A DNA stretch of 64,000 bases. Source: an uncultured Prevotellaceae bacterium. GTDB lineage: Bacteria; Bacteroidota; Bacteroidia; Bacteroidales; Muribaculaceae. Positions 8,645 through 16,132 of the stretch are shown here, piece by piece. The first letter of the stretch is position 1. Each line of letters starts with the position of its first letter. The translations under genes were made by a program, and so were the position numbers. Location: positions 62,001 through 126,000 of the forward strand of contig ONKD01000012.1 in assembly GCA_900318345.1 (NCBI GenBank), in the 5' to 3' direction. The notes under the pieces were generated by a model. That model made no database searches and was not told the origin of the DNA. It saw nothing but the letters and a program-made list of their open reading frames with translations.

Positions 8645-9007
8645 TTAATTCTTGAGATAATTGTTGTATAGTTGAGTCAGCTCGGCGGGGGTGATGCCCA
8701 CGGCCTTGAGCTGGCCGAGGAAGTAGTCCATCTCGCCCTGCATGAGTTGGTCACGGCGCTGGCGAATGATGGTTTCTTTGGCTTCGGGACTGACGAAGAA
8801 ACCCAGTCCACGTTTCGTGTAGATCACGCCATTTTGCTGCAGGTAGTCGTAGGTACGGGCCACAGTGTTGGCGTTGACCTCAATCTCGGCGGCGAGTTCT
8901 CGCACGCTCGGCACTTTTCCTTCGGGTGTCAGCGCTCCTGAGAGGATCTGGTCCCCGATGCGGTCTGCAATCTGCAGATAGATCGCTTTATTATCCTTGA
9001 AATTCAT
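8645..9007 (-). CDS. GntR family transcriptional regulator (YtrA type)
   Basis: This protein has 120 residues from the start MNFKDNKAIYLQIADR; an upstream ATG would add 15 residues with no family match. The winged-HTH region (about 10-75) contains GKVPSVRELAAEIEVNANTV and YDYLQQNGVIYTKRGLGFFV, typical of GntR. The C-terminal tail is short (about 40 residues), with no large effector domain, which is the YtrA subfamily pattern. YtrA-type regulators repress neighbouring ABC transporter operons. The probable operator is the dyad at 10830-10853, upstream of the ABC ATPase gene. Here the regulator is third in its operon rather than first. Confidence 0.88.
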   Translation of the reverse strand: MNFKDNKAIYLQIADRIGDQILSGALTPEGKVPSVRELAAEIEVNANTVARTYDYLQQNGVIYTKRGLGFFVSPEAKETIIRQRRDQLMQGEMDYFLGQLKAVGITPAELTQLYNNYLKN

Positions 9008-9062
9008 AATATAATGTCGATTAATAGAAATCTCACTAATTTCACTAATCACTAATCAATTC

Positions 9063-9920
9063 TCACTTCCACCACTTGAGTGAAACGACATCTTTATGCT
9101 TGAAGATATACCATGCCAGGCACCATGCAACGAGGGCATAAATAGAGGTCCAAATGATCATCCAAGTGGAGAATTTGCCGCCCATTATAAAATCAAGCAT
9201 CCATCTTGAAAGTGATTCCATGTCGCCGAAGAAATAGAACAGGGGGGCTGCAATGATGAACAAGCAGATCTCGAGGGCATAAAAGGCCGCAAAAGTCTTG
9301 AGCAATGACAGACGGGGCCACAGCACGCTGCCCAACATGTAAACACCGGCACTAGCAAAAAGGCTGATCCACATGGCAATGACAATGCCGCGAGAGAAGT
9401 CAGAAAGTTCAGAGATATTGTCAAAATTATATTTCGTCGCCCCAACGCCATCCAGGAAATTGATGGGTCCGGGAACATAGAACGTGTCACTCCTGAATCC
9501 CCACAAAATGGCTATACGGGTGAGGTCGGCCAGTTGGGCGCATGCCAAGTAGACTACGATTGCTCCCACCACATAGATGAGCACATTGACCAGGAATTTC
9601 TCCAGAGTTGATGAGGGCGAGGTGAGCAGGTAAGTGCGGCCTGTTTTGGACGTGAGGTTCCTGAACGCCAACGATGCTGTAACACAAATGACGAGTGACA
9701 TGATTGAGCCGATGAACACTTTTGGTGTATTGGTGCCGAATTCTTCAAAGGCCTCGCCTCCCATTGTTCCTGTAAAGAGGTTGCCTATTATCATAAACAT
9801 CGTGAGCAGGCCATAGATGCCAATGATGGTGAACAGGATGCCGCGCTTGTTCTCTACCAGTTCCTTGCGCAGTGTGGCCGTGAAACGGCTCCAGTCGAAA
9901 GTTTGATTGACGGTATTCAT
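9063..9920 (-). CDS. ABC-2 type permease subunit
   Basis: This protein has 285 residues from MNTVNQTFDWSRF; the alternative ATG at 9953 would overlap the ATPase gene. It has about six membrane segments, including FTIIGIYGLLTMFMIIGN, VFIGSIMSLVICVTASLAF, LVNVLIYVVGAIVVYLACA, and a final WMIIWTSIYALVAWCLAWYI. The segment between helices 2 and 3, RNLTSKTGRTYLLTSPSS, has the look of the cytoplasmic coupling region. It starts 8 bases after the ATPase stop, so the two form an exporter whose substrate is unknown. Confidence 0.82.
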   Translation of the reverse strand: MNTVNQTFDWSRFTATLRKELVENKRGILFTIIGIYGLLTMFMIIGNLFTGTMGGEAFEEFGTNTPKVFIGSIMSLVICVTASLAFRNLTSKTGRTYLLTSPSSTLEKFLVNVLIYVVGAIVVYLACAQLADLTRIAILWGFRSDTFYVPGPINFLDGVGATKYNFDNISELSDFSRGIVIAMWISLFASAGVYMLGSVLWPRLSLLKTFAAFYALEICLFIIAAPLFYFFGDMESLSRWMLDFIMGGKFSTWMIIWTSIYALVAWCLAWYIFKHKDVVSLKWWK

Positions 9921-9927
9921 AGTGGTG

Positions 9928-10770
9928 TTATTTTTTAGCGGTGAATAAATCATTGATAGCAGCAGGATTGGTCAGGGTGGCATTGAAGAGCATCTCCAGG
10001 TCCACCTTGGTTTCCTCGCCAGGTTGAGCAGCGGTGACTACAAGCGTGCCCAGGGGGCTGTTCTGGGTGAAGATGGGCTCATCGTCAGCACGCTGGGGGC
10101 GGAAGGCCAACTTGCTCATCACGTCGGCAAAGCTGGCGTTGAGCAGTACTTGGCTGCGGTCGATGATAACGACGTGATCCAGGATGTCGCTGATGTCGCG
10201 CACCTGATGGGTCGAGATGAGGATCATCTTCTCGTCGGTCATGCCGGCGCCGATGAGCTTGCGGAACTGGCTCTTGCTGGGGATGTCCAGGCCGTTGGTG
10301 GGTTCGTCCATGATGAGCACGCGGGTGTTGGTGGCAAAGGCAAAGGCCATGAAGACTTTCTTCTTTTGGCCCATCGAGAGCGCGTTGAGCTTCACGTCCA
10401 TGTCACCGCCCATTTCAAAGATGTCGAGGTAGCGCTGCATGTCTTCGCTACTGAATTTGGGGTAGAACGGTGCATTGATGCTTACATACTGGCTCAGGGT
10501 GAGGTGAGGCATCTCAAATTCCTCAGGCACCAGATAGATGTCGCTCATGGTCTTGGGCAGACGGCGGCGCACGTCCACATCATCCATGGTAGCGATGCCA
10601 GATTGCGGCGTGAGCAAGCCCGTCATCAGGTAGATGAGGGTGGACTTGCCGGCGCCGTTCTTGCCGAGCAGGCCGTAAACGTTGCCTGGCTCCAGGTCCA
10701 ATGAGAAGTCATTGAACAAGTTTCCGAGTTTCTTGTTGTAACCGAAACTGATGTTTTTGAGTTGTAACAT
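9928..10770 (-). CDS. ABC transporter ATP-binding protein
   Basis: This 280-residue protein has Walker A GKNGAGKST (about 36-44), the ABC signature LSMGQKKK (131-138), Walker B VLIMDEPTNGLD (151-162) and the switch His in ISTHQVRD. The first gene of the operon, it is followed immediately by the permease. This is the YtrB/EcsA-like arrangement known from GntR-controlled exporters. The C-terminal 80 residues are less conserved. Transcription should start near 10850, under the dyad operator. Confidence 0.93.
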   Translation of the reverse strand: MLQLKNISFGYNKKLGNLFNDFSLDLEPGNVYGLLGKNGAGKSTLIYLMTGLLTPQSGIATMDDVDVRRRLPKTMSDIYLVPEEFEMPHLTLSQYVSINAPFYPKFSSEDMQRYLDIFEMGGDMDVKLNALSMGQKKKVFMAFAFATNTRVLIMDEPTNGLDIPSKSQFRKLIGAGMTDEKMILISTHQVRDISDILDHVVIIDRSQVLLNASFADVMSKLAFRPQRADDEPIFTQNSPLGTLVVTAAQPGEETKVDLEMLFNATLTNPAAINDLFTAKK

Positions 10771-10829
10771 AATGATGAGGTTTTAAGTTTATATGAGTGA
10801 TTATTTTGTTCTTTTTTTTCTACTTAATT

Positions 10830-10853
10830 AGTGTACTACTTAACTAGTACACT
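10830..10853. promoter_or_regulatory. Predicted GntR/YtrA operator
   Basis: AGTGTACTA and TAGTACACT are perfect complementary arms around a 6-base spacer. The site lies directly after the -7 element of the operon promoter, so a bound repressor would block the transcription start. A partly overlapping direct repeat (10820-10832 and 10836-10848, 12 of 13 identical, 16-base period) suggests a second half-site. The GT...AC ends match what is known of GntR operators. Confidence 0.72.
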
Positions 10854-10854
10854 G

Positions 10855-10887
10855 CAAAGGTATAACAATAAATTTGAACCGACCAAA
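10855..10887 (-). promoter_or_regulatory. Promoter of the ABC-GntR operon
   Basis: On the minus strand, TTTG (10884-10887) precedes TACCTTTG (10855-10862) by 21 bases, close to the Bacteroidota consensus spacing of 19-20. The operator begins 2 bases downstream of the -7 element. Confidence 0.65.
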
Positions 10888-11029
10888 TATTTTAACACTT
10901 TTTAAGATTTTTCTTTTGGATACGTATCTATTCAACCGTTTTATCCCACACAAAAGCTCGCTGCGCAAGCAGTTTAGAGTTTAGAGTTTAAAGAGGCATC
11001 CGCATCCTGACCTCACGCTCCAGGTTTTA

Positions 11030-11107
11030 TTTTTCACATGTAATTACCGTGAATTATCCATTAATTATATGATTAATTCACGGCAATTCACGTGAAAAAT
11101 TTTTTAA
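11030..11107. repeat. Palindromic repeat A, copy 1
   Basis: The outer arms are TTTTTCAC/GTGAAAAA and the inner arms AATTACCGTGAATTA (11042-11056)/TAATTCACGGCAATT (11074-11088). The copy at 11566 keeps the pairing with different bases, so the folded structure seems to be under selection or has spread as a structure-forming element. Confidence 0.7.
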
Positions 11108-11168
11108 GCGAAATTACGCGAATTGAATGGGGTCGCCGTAGGCGACGGGGTTGACGGGTCATCTTTAT

Positions 11169-11221
11169 CCCCCTGTGAATCAATCTCACTCGCTGCGCTC
11201 GTTGGCTTGATTTACAGGGGG
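11169..11221. repeat. Inverted repeat with C5/G5 ends
   Basis: The arms CCCCCTGTGAATCAA and TTGATTTACAGGGGG (one mismatch) enclose 23 bases that carry a smaller CTCGCTGCGCTCG-type hairpin. The same inner motif (cgctgcgctcgtt) recurs in the repeats at 11301-11356 and 60740-60801. Confidence 0.6.
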
Positions 11222-11294
11222 TTATTCAAATGGTCGCCCTTCGGGCGCCTGCCTGCTGCTTGAGTGGTGCTGACGCCCGTGAGGGCGGCTCGTT

Positions 11295-11356
11295 GAGTAA
11301 CCCCCCGAGGTGACCGAATGAACGAGCGTAGCGAGAGAATCGGTCAGCACGGGGGG
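11295..11356. repeat. Dispersed repeat C, copy 1
   Basis: This nested inverted repeat has C6...TGACCGA...TCGGTCA...G6. Its reverse complement matches 60740-60801 in 58 of 62 bases, with weaker similarity continuing about 60 bases beyond. This marks a dispersed family rather than a chance hairpin. Confidence 0.7.
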
Positions 11357-11444
11357 GAAAGGCCTAACGCAAATGTCGCCTGCGGCGACCCCGCCCACCT
11401 CAATAAACCATGAAAATCAGCGCAATCAGCGTTTAAATTATAAT

Positions 11445-11533
11445 AAAAGTTTGTCCTTCTTGTCTTTCTTGTCTTCCAGCCCAAAACCTTCGCATCTTTG
11501 CGTGGGGCCATGGGGCGGATGACTCCCTAAAGC
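11445..11533. repeat. 89-base direct repeat B, copy 1
   Basis: It begins AAAAGTTTGTCCTTCTTG and ends GACTCCCTAAAGC. It is about 85 of 89 identical to 11643-11731, 198 bases downstream. Each copy lies next to a palindromic repeat A region, so the repeats occur as a mosaic. Confidence 0.75.
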
Positions 11534-11565
11534 CTAAAAACCGCTCTCCCTGCGAGCAATCCCCT

Positions 11566-11645
11566 TTTTTTCATATGTAATTATCATGAATTATCCATTA
11601 ATTATATGATTAATTTATGATAATTCACGTGAAAAATTTTTTAAA
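11566..11645. repeat. Palindromic repeat A, copy 2
   Basis: The same architecture as 11030-11107, with arms AATTATCATGAATTA (11579-11593) and TAATTTATGATAATT (11611-11625). Relative to copy 1, two C-G/G-C pairs become T-A/A-T on both sides, so both members of each pair changed together. Confidence 0.7.
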
Positions 11646-11731
11646 AGTTTGTCCTTCTTGTCTTTCTTGTCTTCCAACCTGAAACCTTCGCATCTTTGCA
11701 TGGGGCCATGGGGCGGATGACTCCCTAAAGC
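11643..11731. repeat. 89-base direct repeat B, copy 2
   Basis: Near-identical to 11445-11533; the differences are three bases in the AGCCCA/AACCTG block and one in GCGTGG/GCATGG. It directly abuts palindromic repeat A copy 2. Confidence 0.75.
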
Positions 11732-11767
11732 ATAACACCTATAATTATTAAATGTGGCAAAAAAAGT

Positions 11768-11796
11768 ATCCGCACTCCAGTAACCGGAATGCGGAT
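11768..11796 (-). terminator. Terminator of the dockerin-like gene
   Basis: ATCCGCA/TGCGGAT with an inner CC/GG stem forms a hairpin that is followed on the minus strand by ACTTTTTTT. It belongs to the recurrent 'gaggcatccgc' hairpin type also seen at 34534-34566. Confidence 0.7.
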
Positions 11797-11846
11797 GCCT
11801 CTCTAATCTCTAATCTCTAATCACTAATCAGCGAGCGCAGCGAGCT

Positions 11847-12278
11847 TCACCAGCTACCGCTGAGCAGGTAGTCGATGAGTGCGGTCACATCGGCAATGCT
11901 CACGTCGGTGCTGTTGTTGCAGTCGGCTGCCGCGATGTTGATACCGCTCTCATCGCCGCTGAGCAGGTAGTCGATGAGCGCTGTCACATCGGCAATGGTC
12001 ACGTCGCCGTCATTGTTCACGTCGCCAATCATTACCGTGGGAGCAGTGCCGCCCTCGTTGCTGAAGTACATGTCCTTCACCTGTGCAAGGGCGATGGTTG
12101 CAGAGCCCTCGGCGTTGGTGATATAGACATTGCTGGCGTCGTAGGTGACTTTGAGTCCCTCTACCGAGTAGGCCACCGTCGAATTGTCGGTCTTGGTAAA
12201 TTTCAGGTAGCTATAGGTCTCGGCGCTGGCGAACATAGCCACCAGGGCGATAAGCATCGTTATAATCGTCTTTTTCAT
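11847..12278 (-). CDS. Small secreted dockerin-like protein
   Basis: This 143-residue protein has a signal peptide (first 19 residues, ending ASA). A beta-rich segment (about 20-78) starts YSYLKFTKTDNSTVAYSV. Two dockerin type I-like calcium repeats follow at about 85-140: DVNNDGDVTIADVTALIDYL and DCNNSTDVSIADVTALIDYL. In clostridia such modules dock to cohesins. In Bacteroidales they are common at the C-terminus of surface proteins without a known cellulosome, so their partner is unclear. It sits 51 bases downstream of the beta-helix gene on the same strand and may be co-transcribed. Confidence 0.82.
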   Translation of the reverse strand: MKKTIITMLIALVAMFASAETYSYLKFTKTDNSTVAYSVEGLKVTYDASNVYITNAEGSATIALAQVKDMYFSNEGGTAPTVMIGDVNNDGDVTIADVTALIDYLLSGDESGINIAAADCNNSTDVSIADVTALIDYLLSGSW

Positions 12279-12329
12279 AATCTTGAACTCTTAAATTGAT
12301 GTTTCATAATGCGAATAACTACTTGAGGA

Positions 12330-14744
12330 TTACCAGGGACCCCAGCCTCCACCGCCAGAATAGGTTGAAAGTGAAACTTGTGAGCCGCCGGTTGCATTGG
12401 TAGCGCCCTTGCCGGTCCAGAAGGTGGTGCCGCTTGCCGTCACGCCAGTGTAGAGTTTAGGCGTGGAGGGAGCAGTGACAACGATGGTCTTGCTCGTGGT
12501 AGAGCCACCGCCGCCAGGACCCATGCCGCCCTGGTTGGAGAAGGTCGGGGTGTAGGCTGCAAAAGCTACGTTGCTGCCACTGTAGAGGGCAATCCACTTG
12601 TTGGCGCTAACGGTACCCTGATAGCAGGTCTGGCCGAGTGATGCACCGCTCTCGATGGCACCCATGTTGCCGCCGATGACCATCAGGTTAGCACCGCTCT
12701 GGATATAAACCTTGTAGCCACCCTCGCTGTTGGCGTCGAGGCCTTCCTCGCTACCGCAGCAGAAGACGTTACCGCCGCTCAGGTACATGTTGCCGTTTGA
12801 GTCAATGGCATCGTTGCCGGTTGCCACGGCATAAACGTAACCACCCTTGAGGTACATGTGTGATGAGCTGTTCAACGCATCGTCATAGCTGGTCACCTCG
12901 ACATAGCCGCCATTGATGGTCATGATGATTTTGGACTCGATGCCCTCGGCGCCTTCACCACCAGTAGCACTCACGGTGATGGTGCCGCCGTTGATGGTAA
13001 TGTTGCCGTCCACCTTGATGCCCTTGGGCGACGAGCGCTTGTCGCTGCTCGACGAGCCACCGCCTCCAGGCCAGCCACCGCCACCACTGCTTTGGCCGTA
13101 ACGGCTGCCCGTGGTGGTCACCTTGATGTTACCGTCGTTGACAATGAGCCAGCCGTCGATGCTCATGCCCTTGTCACCGTTACCAGTGGCCTTGAGGTCA
13201 AAGGTACCGCCGTCGATGGTTACGTTGTTGTCGCACTTGATGCCTGCGCTGGCGCTGGTCGTCTGGTCGCTGGCCGTTTGACCACCACCGCTCACGGTGC
13301 CGCTGATGTTGCCGCCCGTGATGTGCAGGTTGCCCTCGCACTTGAGTGCCTTGCTGGCAGGACCGTTGATGTTGTAGGTGATGGTGCCGCCGGTGATCTC
13401 CATGTCATAGTCGCTCTTGATACCGTGGTCATAGGTGTTGAGCGTCAACGTGCCGTCGCTCACGAGGACGGTGCCCTCGCTGTGAACGCCCACGGCCTCG
13501 TCCTTGACGGTGGTGCACTTCATACTGGCGCCATTCAAGATAAAGGCATAGTCAGCCTTGGCGCACTTCACGCTACTGGTGTCAACGTTGCTGTAAGCCC
13601 AGTCGCCACCCGAGCAATTGATGTCGATAGTGCCGGCGGTGGCGGTCATCGTGCTGTCGCACTTCATGCCGCGGGCGCCGTTACCGGTCATGGTGATGTT
13701 CACGACTGCCTCGGCACCGTTGATGGTGAGGTTGCGGTCGGTGCCGATACCTGTGGCTTCCTTGATTTTGCTATCTTCTTCGTCCCAGACGGGGATGCCC
13801 GTGTGCTTCAGTGTCAAGGTGCCGCCCTCGATGTTGACGTTGCCCTCGGCCTTGATGCACTTGGTGCCGGCAGCGCTGCCGTTGATGGTGAGCGTGCCGC
13901 CCTTGATGAGCACGTGTCCGTCCTCCTCAGGAATGGTGACGTCCTCGGCATCTACCTGGATGCCGTCATCACCGCAGCTCTGGATGTTGATGGTACCGCC
14001 GTTCATCTGGAAGTACTGCGATACGTTGATGGCGTCGGCCACCGAGCTGGTGATGGTGATGGTACCCACCGTCTTCTTGACCTCCATGTACTCGTTGCAG
14101 GCCAGCGCGTGTTTCTTGTTACCCGTGATGGTCAATGAGCCGCCCTTGGCAAACTCGGCATGGCCCTTCACGAGGAAGGCGGCCTTCTTGGTGTTGTTGG
14201 CACCATCGGCCAGCGTGTTGGTCGTTCCGTCGGCCAGCTGCACGGCGATGCGCTTGCTGTTCTGGATGTTGATGGCGGCGCTATCGGGGTTAACCAGGTT
14301 AACGCCGTTCATGACAAGCGTCATCTTGTAGGCTCCAGCATGGTAGAAGCAACCGCTGTTGCTGGTGCCCTGCAGGGTGTAAATGTACTCGGTGGCCACC
14401 TCGGCGTCCTGCATGACGGCGACGCGCGCACCAGTCACTTGGGCGGTGATGTGGTTGGCGATATTACCGGCCACATACACGTCGGCCACATTGTTGTTGT
14501 ACTTGACGAGGACATTGTCGTCGGCAAACGTCTCGCTGGCGACGGTCACACTGTCCACATCGGCTAGGGTAAAGCCCTTCTCCAATACTGTGAGCAGACT
14601 AGCCGAGGAATACGGCATCGTGCCCACCGATTCGGTGTTGTAGGCCCAGTGCACATGCCCGGTGTGGATCCACATCGTTTGCTGTGCATAGCCCAAAACA
14701 CCCGCCATAGCAACAAGTGCTGCTAAAAGAAATCGTTTTCTCAT
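12330..14744 (-). CDS. Secreted beta-helix protein, Cthe_2159-like carbohydrate-binding family
   Basis: This 804-residue protein has a signal peptide (MRKRFLLAALVAMAGVLG, cut near YAQ). From about residue 95 to 700 it is built from repeats such as GGTLTINGSA, GGTINIQSCGDDGIQVD, NVTIDGGTFDLKATGNGDKG and GGTITVSATGGEGAEGIESK, which give a right-handed beta-helix. The N-terminal segment (TYKMTLVMNGV-like, then AINIQNSKRIAVQLADGTTN) is the hallmark of the Cthe_2159 carbohydrate-binding family; the founding member binds cellulose and polygalacturonate. Gly-rich linkers (GGGGWPGGGGSSSS near 555) and a Gly-rich C-terminus are unusual. TAGTTTTG at 14809-14816 on the minus strand is a likely -7 element. 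Confidence 0.82.
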   Translation of the reverse strand: MRKRFLLAALVAMAGVLGYAQQTMWIHTGHVHWAYNTESVGTMPYSSASLLTVLEKGFTLADVDSVTVASETFADDNVLVKYNNNVADVYVAGNIANHITAQVTGARVAVMQDAEVATEYIYTLQGTSNSGCFYHAGAYKMTLVMNGVNLVNPDSAAINIQNSKRIAVQLADGTTNTLADGANNTKKAAFLVKGHAEFAKGGSLTITGNKKHALACNEYMEVKKTVGTITITSSVADAINVSQYFQMNGGTINIQSCGDDGIQVDAEDVTIPEEDGHVLIKGGTLTINGSAAGTKCIKAEGNVNIEGGTLTLKHTGIPVWDEEDSKIKEATGIGTDRNLTINGAEAVVNITMTGNGARGMKCDSTMTATAGTIDINCSGGDWAYSNVDTSSVKCAKADYAFILNGASMKCTTVKDEAVGVHSEGTVLVSDGTLTLNTYDHGIKSDYDMEITGGTITYNINGPASKALKCEGNLHITGGNISGTVSGGGQTASDQTTSASAGIKCDNNVTIDGGTFDLKATGNGDKGMSIDGWLIVNDGNIKVTTTGSRYGQSSGGGGWPGGGGSSSSDKRSSPKGIKVDGNITINGGTITVSATGGEGAEGIESKIIMTINGGYVEVTSYDDALNSSSHMYLKGGYVYAVATGNDAIDSNGNMYLSGGNVFCCGSEEGLDANSEGGYKVYIQSGANLMVIGGNMGAIESGASLGQTCYQGTVSANKWIALYSGSNVAFAAYTPTFSNQGGMGPGGGGSTTSKTIVVTAPSTPKLYTGVTASGTTFWTGKGATNATGGSQVSLSTYSGGGGWGPW

Positions 14745-15127
14745 AATTGGTGAACTTTTTTAATTGTTTGGTGGTGTTTAGATAAGATTAATACGTGATT
14801 GTTTCCTGCAAAACTAGGCATTTTCGGCAAAAAGAACCAAGCGCAGGCGGGTGTTTTCAATGAATCCCCACATTTGTTAGACCAATCGAGACATTATAAA
14901 AAGTAATCTCATGCCGCTACAGGTCAAAAATGGAGCAGATATTGAAAAAGTTAATCTGTATTTGTTTTATTGATTTTTATTGTAATTTTTTAGAAAAATA
15001 GTAATTTTGCCAAATAATTGAATATTAAAAGAAACTTATATTATTAACCAAAATCTGAAAAAACCGGGTGCTGATAGGTTTTACGTTATTGGCGAGAGGT
15101 TTTCATTTTCTTAAGAAAATATAAACA
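14745..15127. other. Divergent promoter region
   Basis: This A/T-rich region separates two oppositely oriented secreted-protein genes. It holds a plus-strand promoter (14980-15009), a minus-strand -7 element (14809-14816) and a leader (15056-15127) that resembles the leader of the next gene. No gene is seen. Confidence 0.55.
14980..15009 (+). promoter_or_regulatory. Promoter of the first Ig-repeat protein gene
   Basis: TTG (14980-14982), 19 bases, then TAATTTTG (15002-15009). This would give a 5' leader of about 115 bases, part of which is similar to the leader at 16065-16132. Confidence 0.6.
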
Positions 15128-16009
15128 ATGAGACAAACTGTTAGATTCTTAGCCTTGATGATAGCTGTGCTGTGCAGTTCATCGGCTTTTGCTGTAGTTG
15201 ATCCTTATGAAGCGATGGTAATCACTCCTGCCGAGGGCGTAGTGACAAGTCTGCAACACTTCACCATCACCTTTGCTGACCTGCCCGTTGAGGTGAACGA
15301 GCAGGCCATCCCCACCCTGGAGAAAGGCGGTGGTGCAACCTATGAAGGTAGCATGAGAGCCAGTGAGGATGGGACCACAGTGTTAGTGGACTTTGGCGTG
15401 TGCTGCACCGCGTCAGGACAGTATTTCCTGAATCTTCCTGAGGGTTCCCTCAAGGTCAATGGTCAACGCCTGCTGCCGGTGACGCTGAGGTTCACCATCA
15501 ATGGCACTATGGAATCATTCTATGAGCAAATAACCATCAATCCTGCCGAGGGCGAGGTGGAAAGCCTCCAGAATTTCACGATCTCGATTCCCGAATATAT
15601 CGGCGAGATAGAGTATGGCAGCGTGGCCACGTTGACCAATACCACGACCAATGAGACCTATGAGGCCGAGATGTATGGCGTGCGCTTCAATGTGCTGGTG
15701 TATTTCCCTGATGAGATTACCACTCCTGGCAACTATGTCCTGACCATTCCCGCCAGGTCGATCATCATCTATACGCTGGGCGAGGATGTCGAAGAGCTCA
15801 ATTTCAATTATACCATTGCTGGCGGCAGCAGTTTCATCGTTGGAGACGTCAACGGAGACAATAACGTGAATATTTCCGATGTGACGGCCCTGATTGATCT
15901 CCTGCTGAGCGGTGGTGTGACTCCCGATGCTGCTGACGTCAACAGCGATCATGGCGTGAATATCGCCGACGTGACAGCCCTGATCGATAAACTCTTGACG
16001 GGCAATTAA
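15128..16009 (+). CDS. Secreted Ig-like repeat protein with dockerin-like C-terminus
   Basis: This 293-residue protein has a signal peptide (FLALMIAVLCSSSAFA). Two beta-sandwich repeats, each starting xxPAEGxVxSLQxFTI (about 36-130 and 138-230), are followed by two dockerin-like calcium repeats (DVNGDNNVNISDVTALIDLL and a second from DVNSDHGVNIADV). It is clearly paralogous to the next gene: the start MRQTxRxL, the first domain and even the leader RNA match. The two differ at the C-terminus, where this one has dockerin-like repeats. A surface or secreted location is inferred; the ligand is unknown. Confidence 0.82.
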   Translation: MRQTVRFLALMIAVLCSSSAFAVVDPYEAMVITPAEGVVTSLQHFTITFADLPVEVNEQAIPTLEKGGGATYEGSMRASEDGTTVLVDFGVCCTASGQYFLNLPEGSLKVNGQRLLPVTLRFTINGTMESFYEQITINPAEGEVESLQNFTISIPEYIGEIEYGSVATLTNTTTNETYEAEMYGVRFNVLVYFPDEITTPGNYVLTIPARSIIIYTLGEDVEELNFNYTIAGGSSFIVGDVNGDNNVNISDVTALIDLLLSGGVTPDAADVNSDHGVNIADVTALIDKLLTGN

Positions 16010-16064
16010 TCACCATGAGAAAATACTATAGTTTATAATCATATTAATTAACATTAACTATTTT

Positions 16065-16132
16065 ATGAAAAGCCCGGGCTAGTGAGTTTTACTGGCGGTC
16101 GAGGCCTTTTATAAAACATTCAAACATCAATG
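16065..16132 (+). promoter_or_regulatory. Leader duplicated from the upstream paralogue
   Basis: The segment from GAAAAGCCCGGGCTAGTG to the start codon resembles 15058-15127 (gaaaa, cc-ggg, ag-gtttta, ttggcg/tggcgg, gagg, tttt in the same order). A self-complementary AGCCCGGGCT lies at 16071-16080. It may be only a remnant of the gene duplication, or a structured leader. Confidence 0.4.

Larger units (their letters stand above)
10900..11846. repeat. Repeat-rich intergenic island
   Basis: About 950 bases without a plausible gene. The island contains two copies of a palindromic repeat (11030-11107, 11566-11645), two copies of an 89-base repeat (11445-11533, 11643-11731), nested inverted repeats (11169-11221, 11301-11356) and short G/C hairpins such as those near 11130-11150. 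A copy of the 11295-11356 segment occurs inverted at 60740-60801. The terminator of the dockerin-like gene closes the island. Confidence 0.7.

Noticed and set aside
10900..11846. Protein-coding gene in the intergenic island
   Set aside because: Frames are short and interrupted by the palindromes. No start, motif or codon bias supports a gene.
13092..14138. 348-codon plus-strand frame opposite the beta-helix gene
   Set aside because: It mirrors the Gly/Thr-rich repeats of the minus-strand protein and shows no domain or signal of its own.
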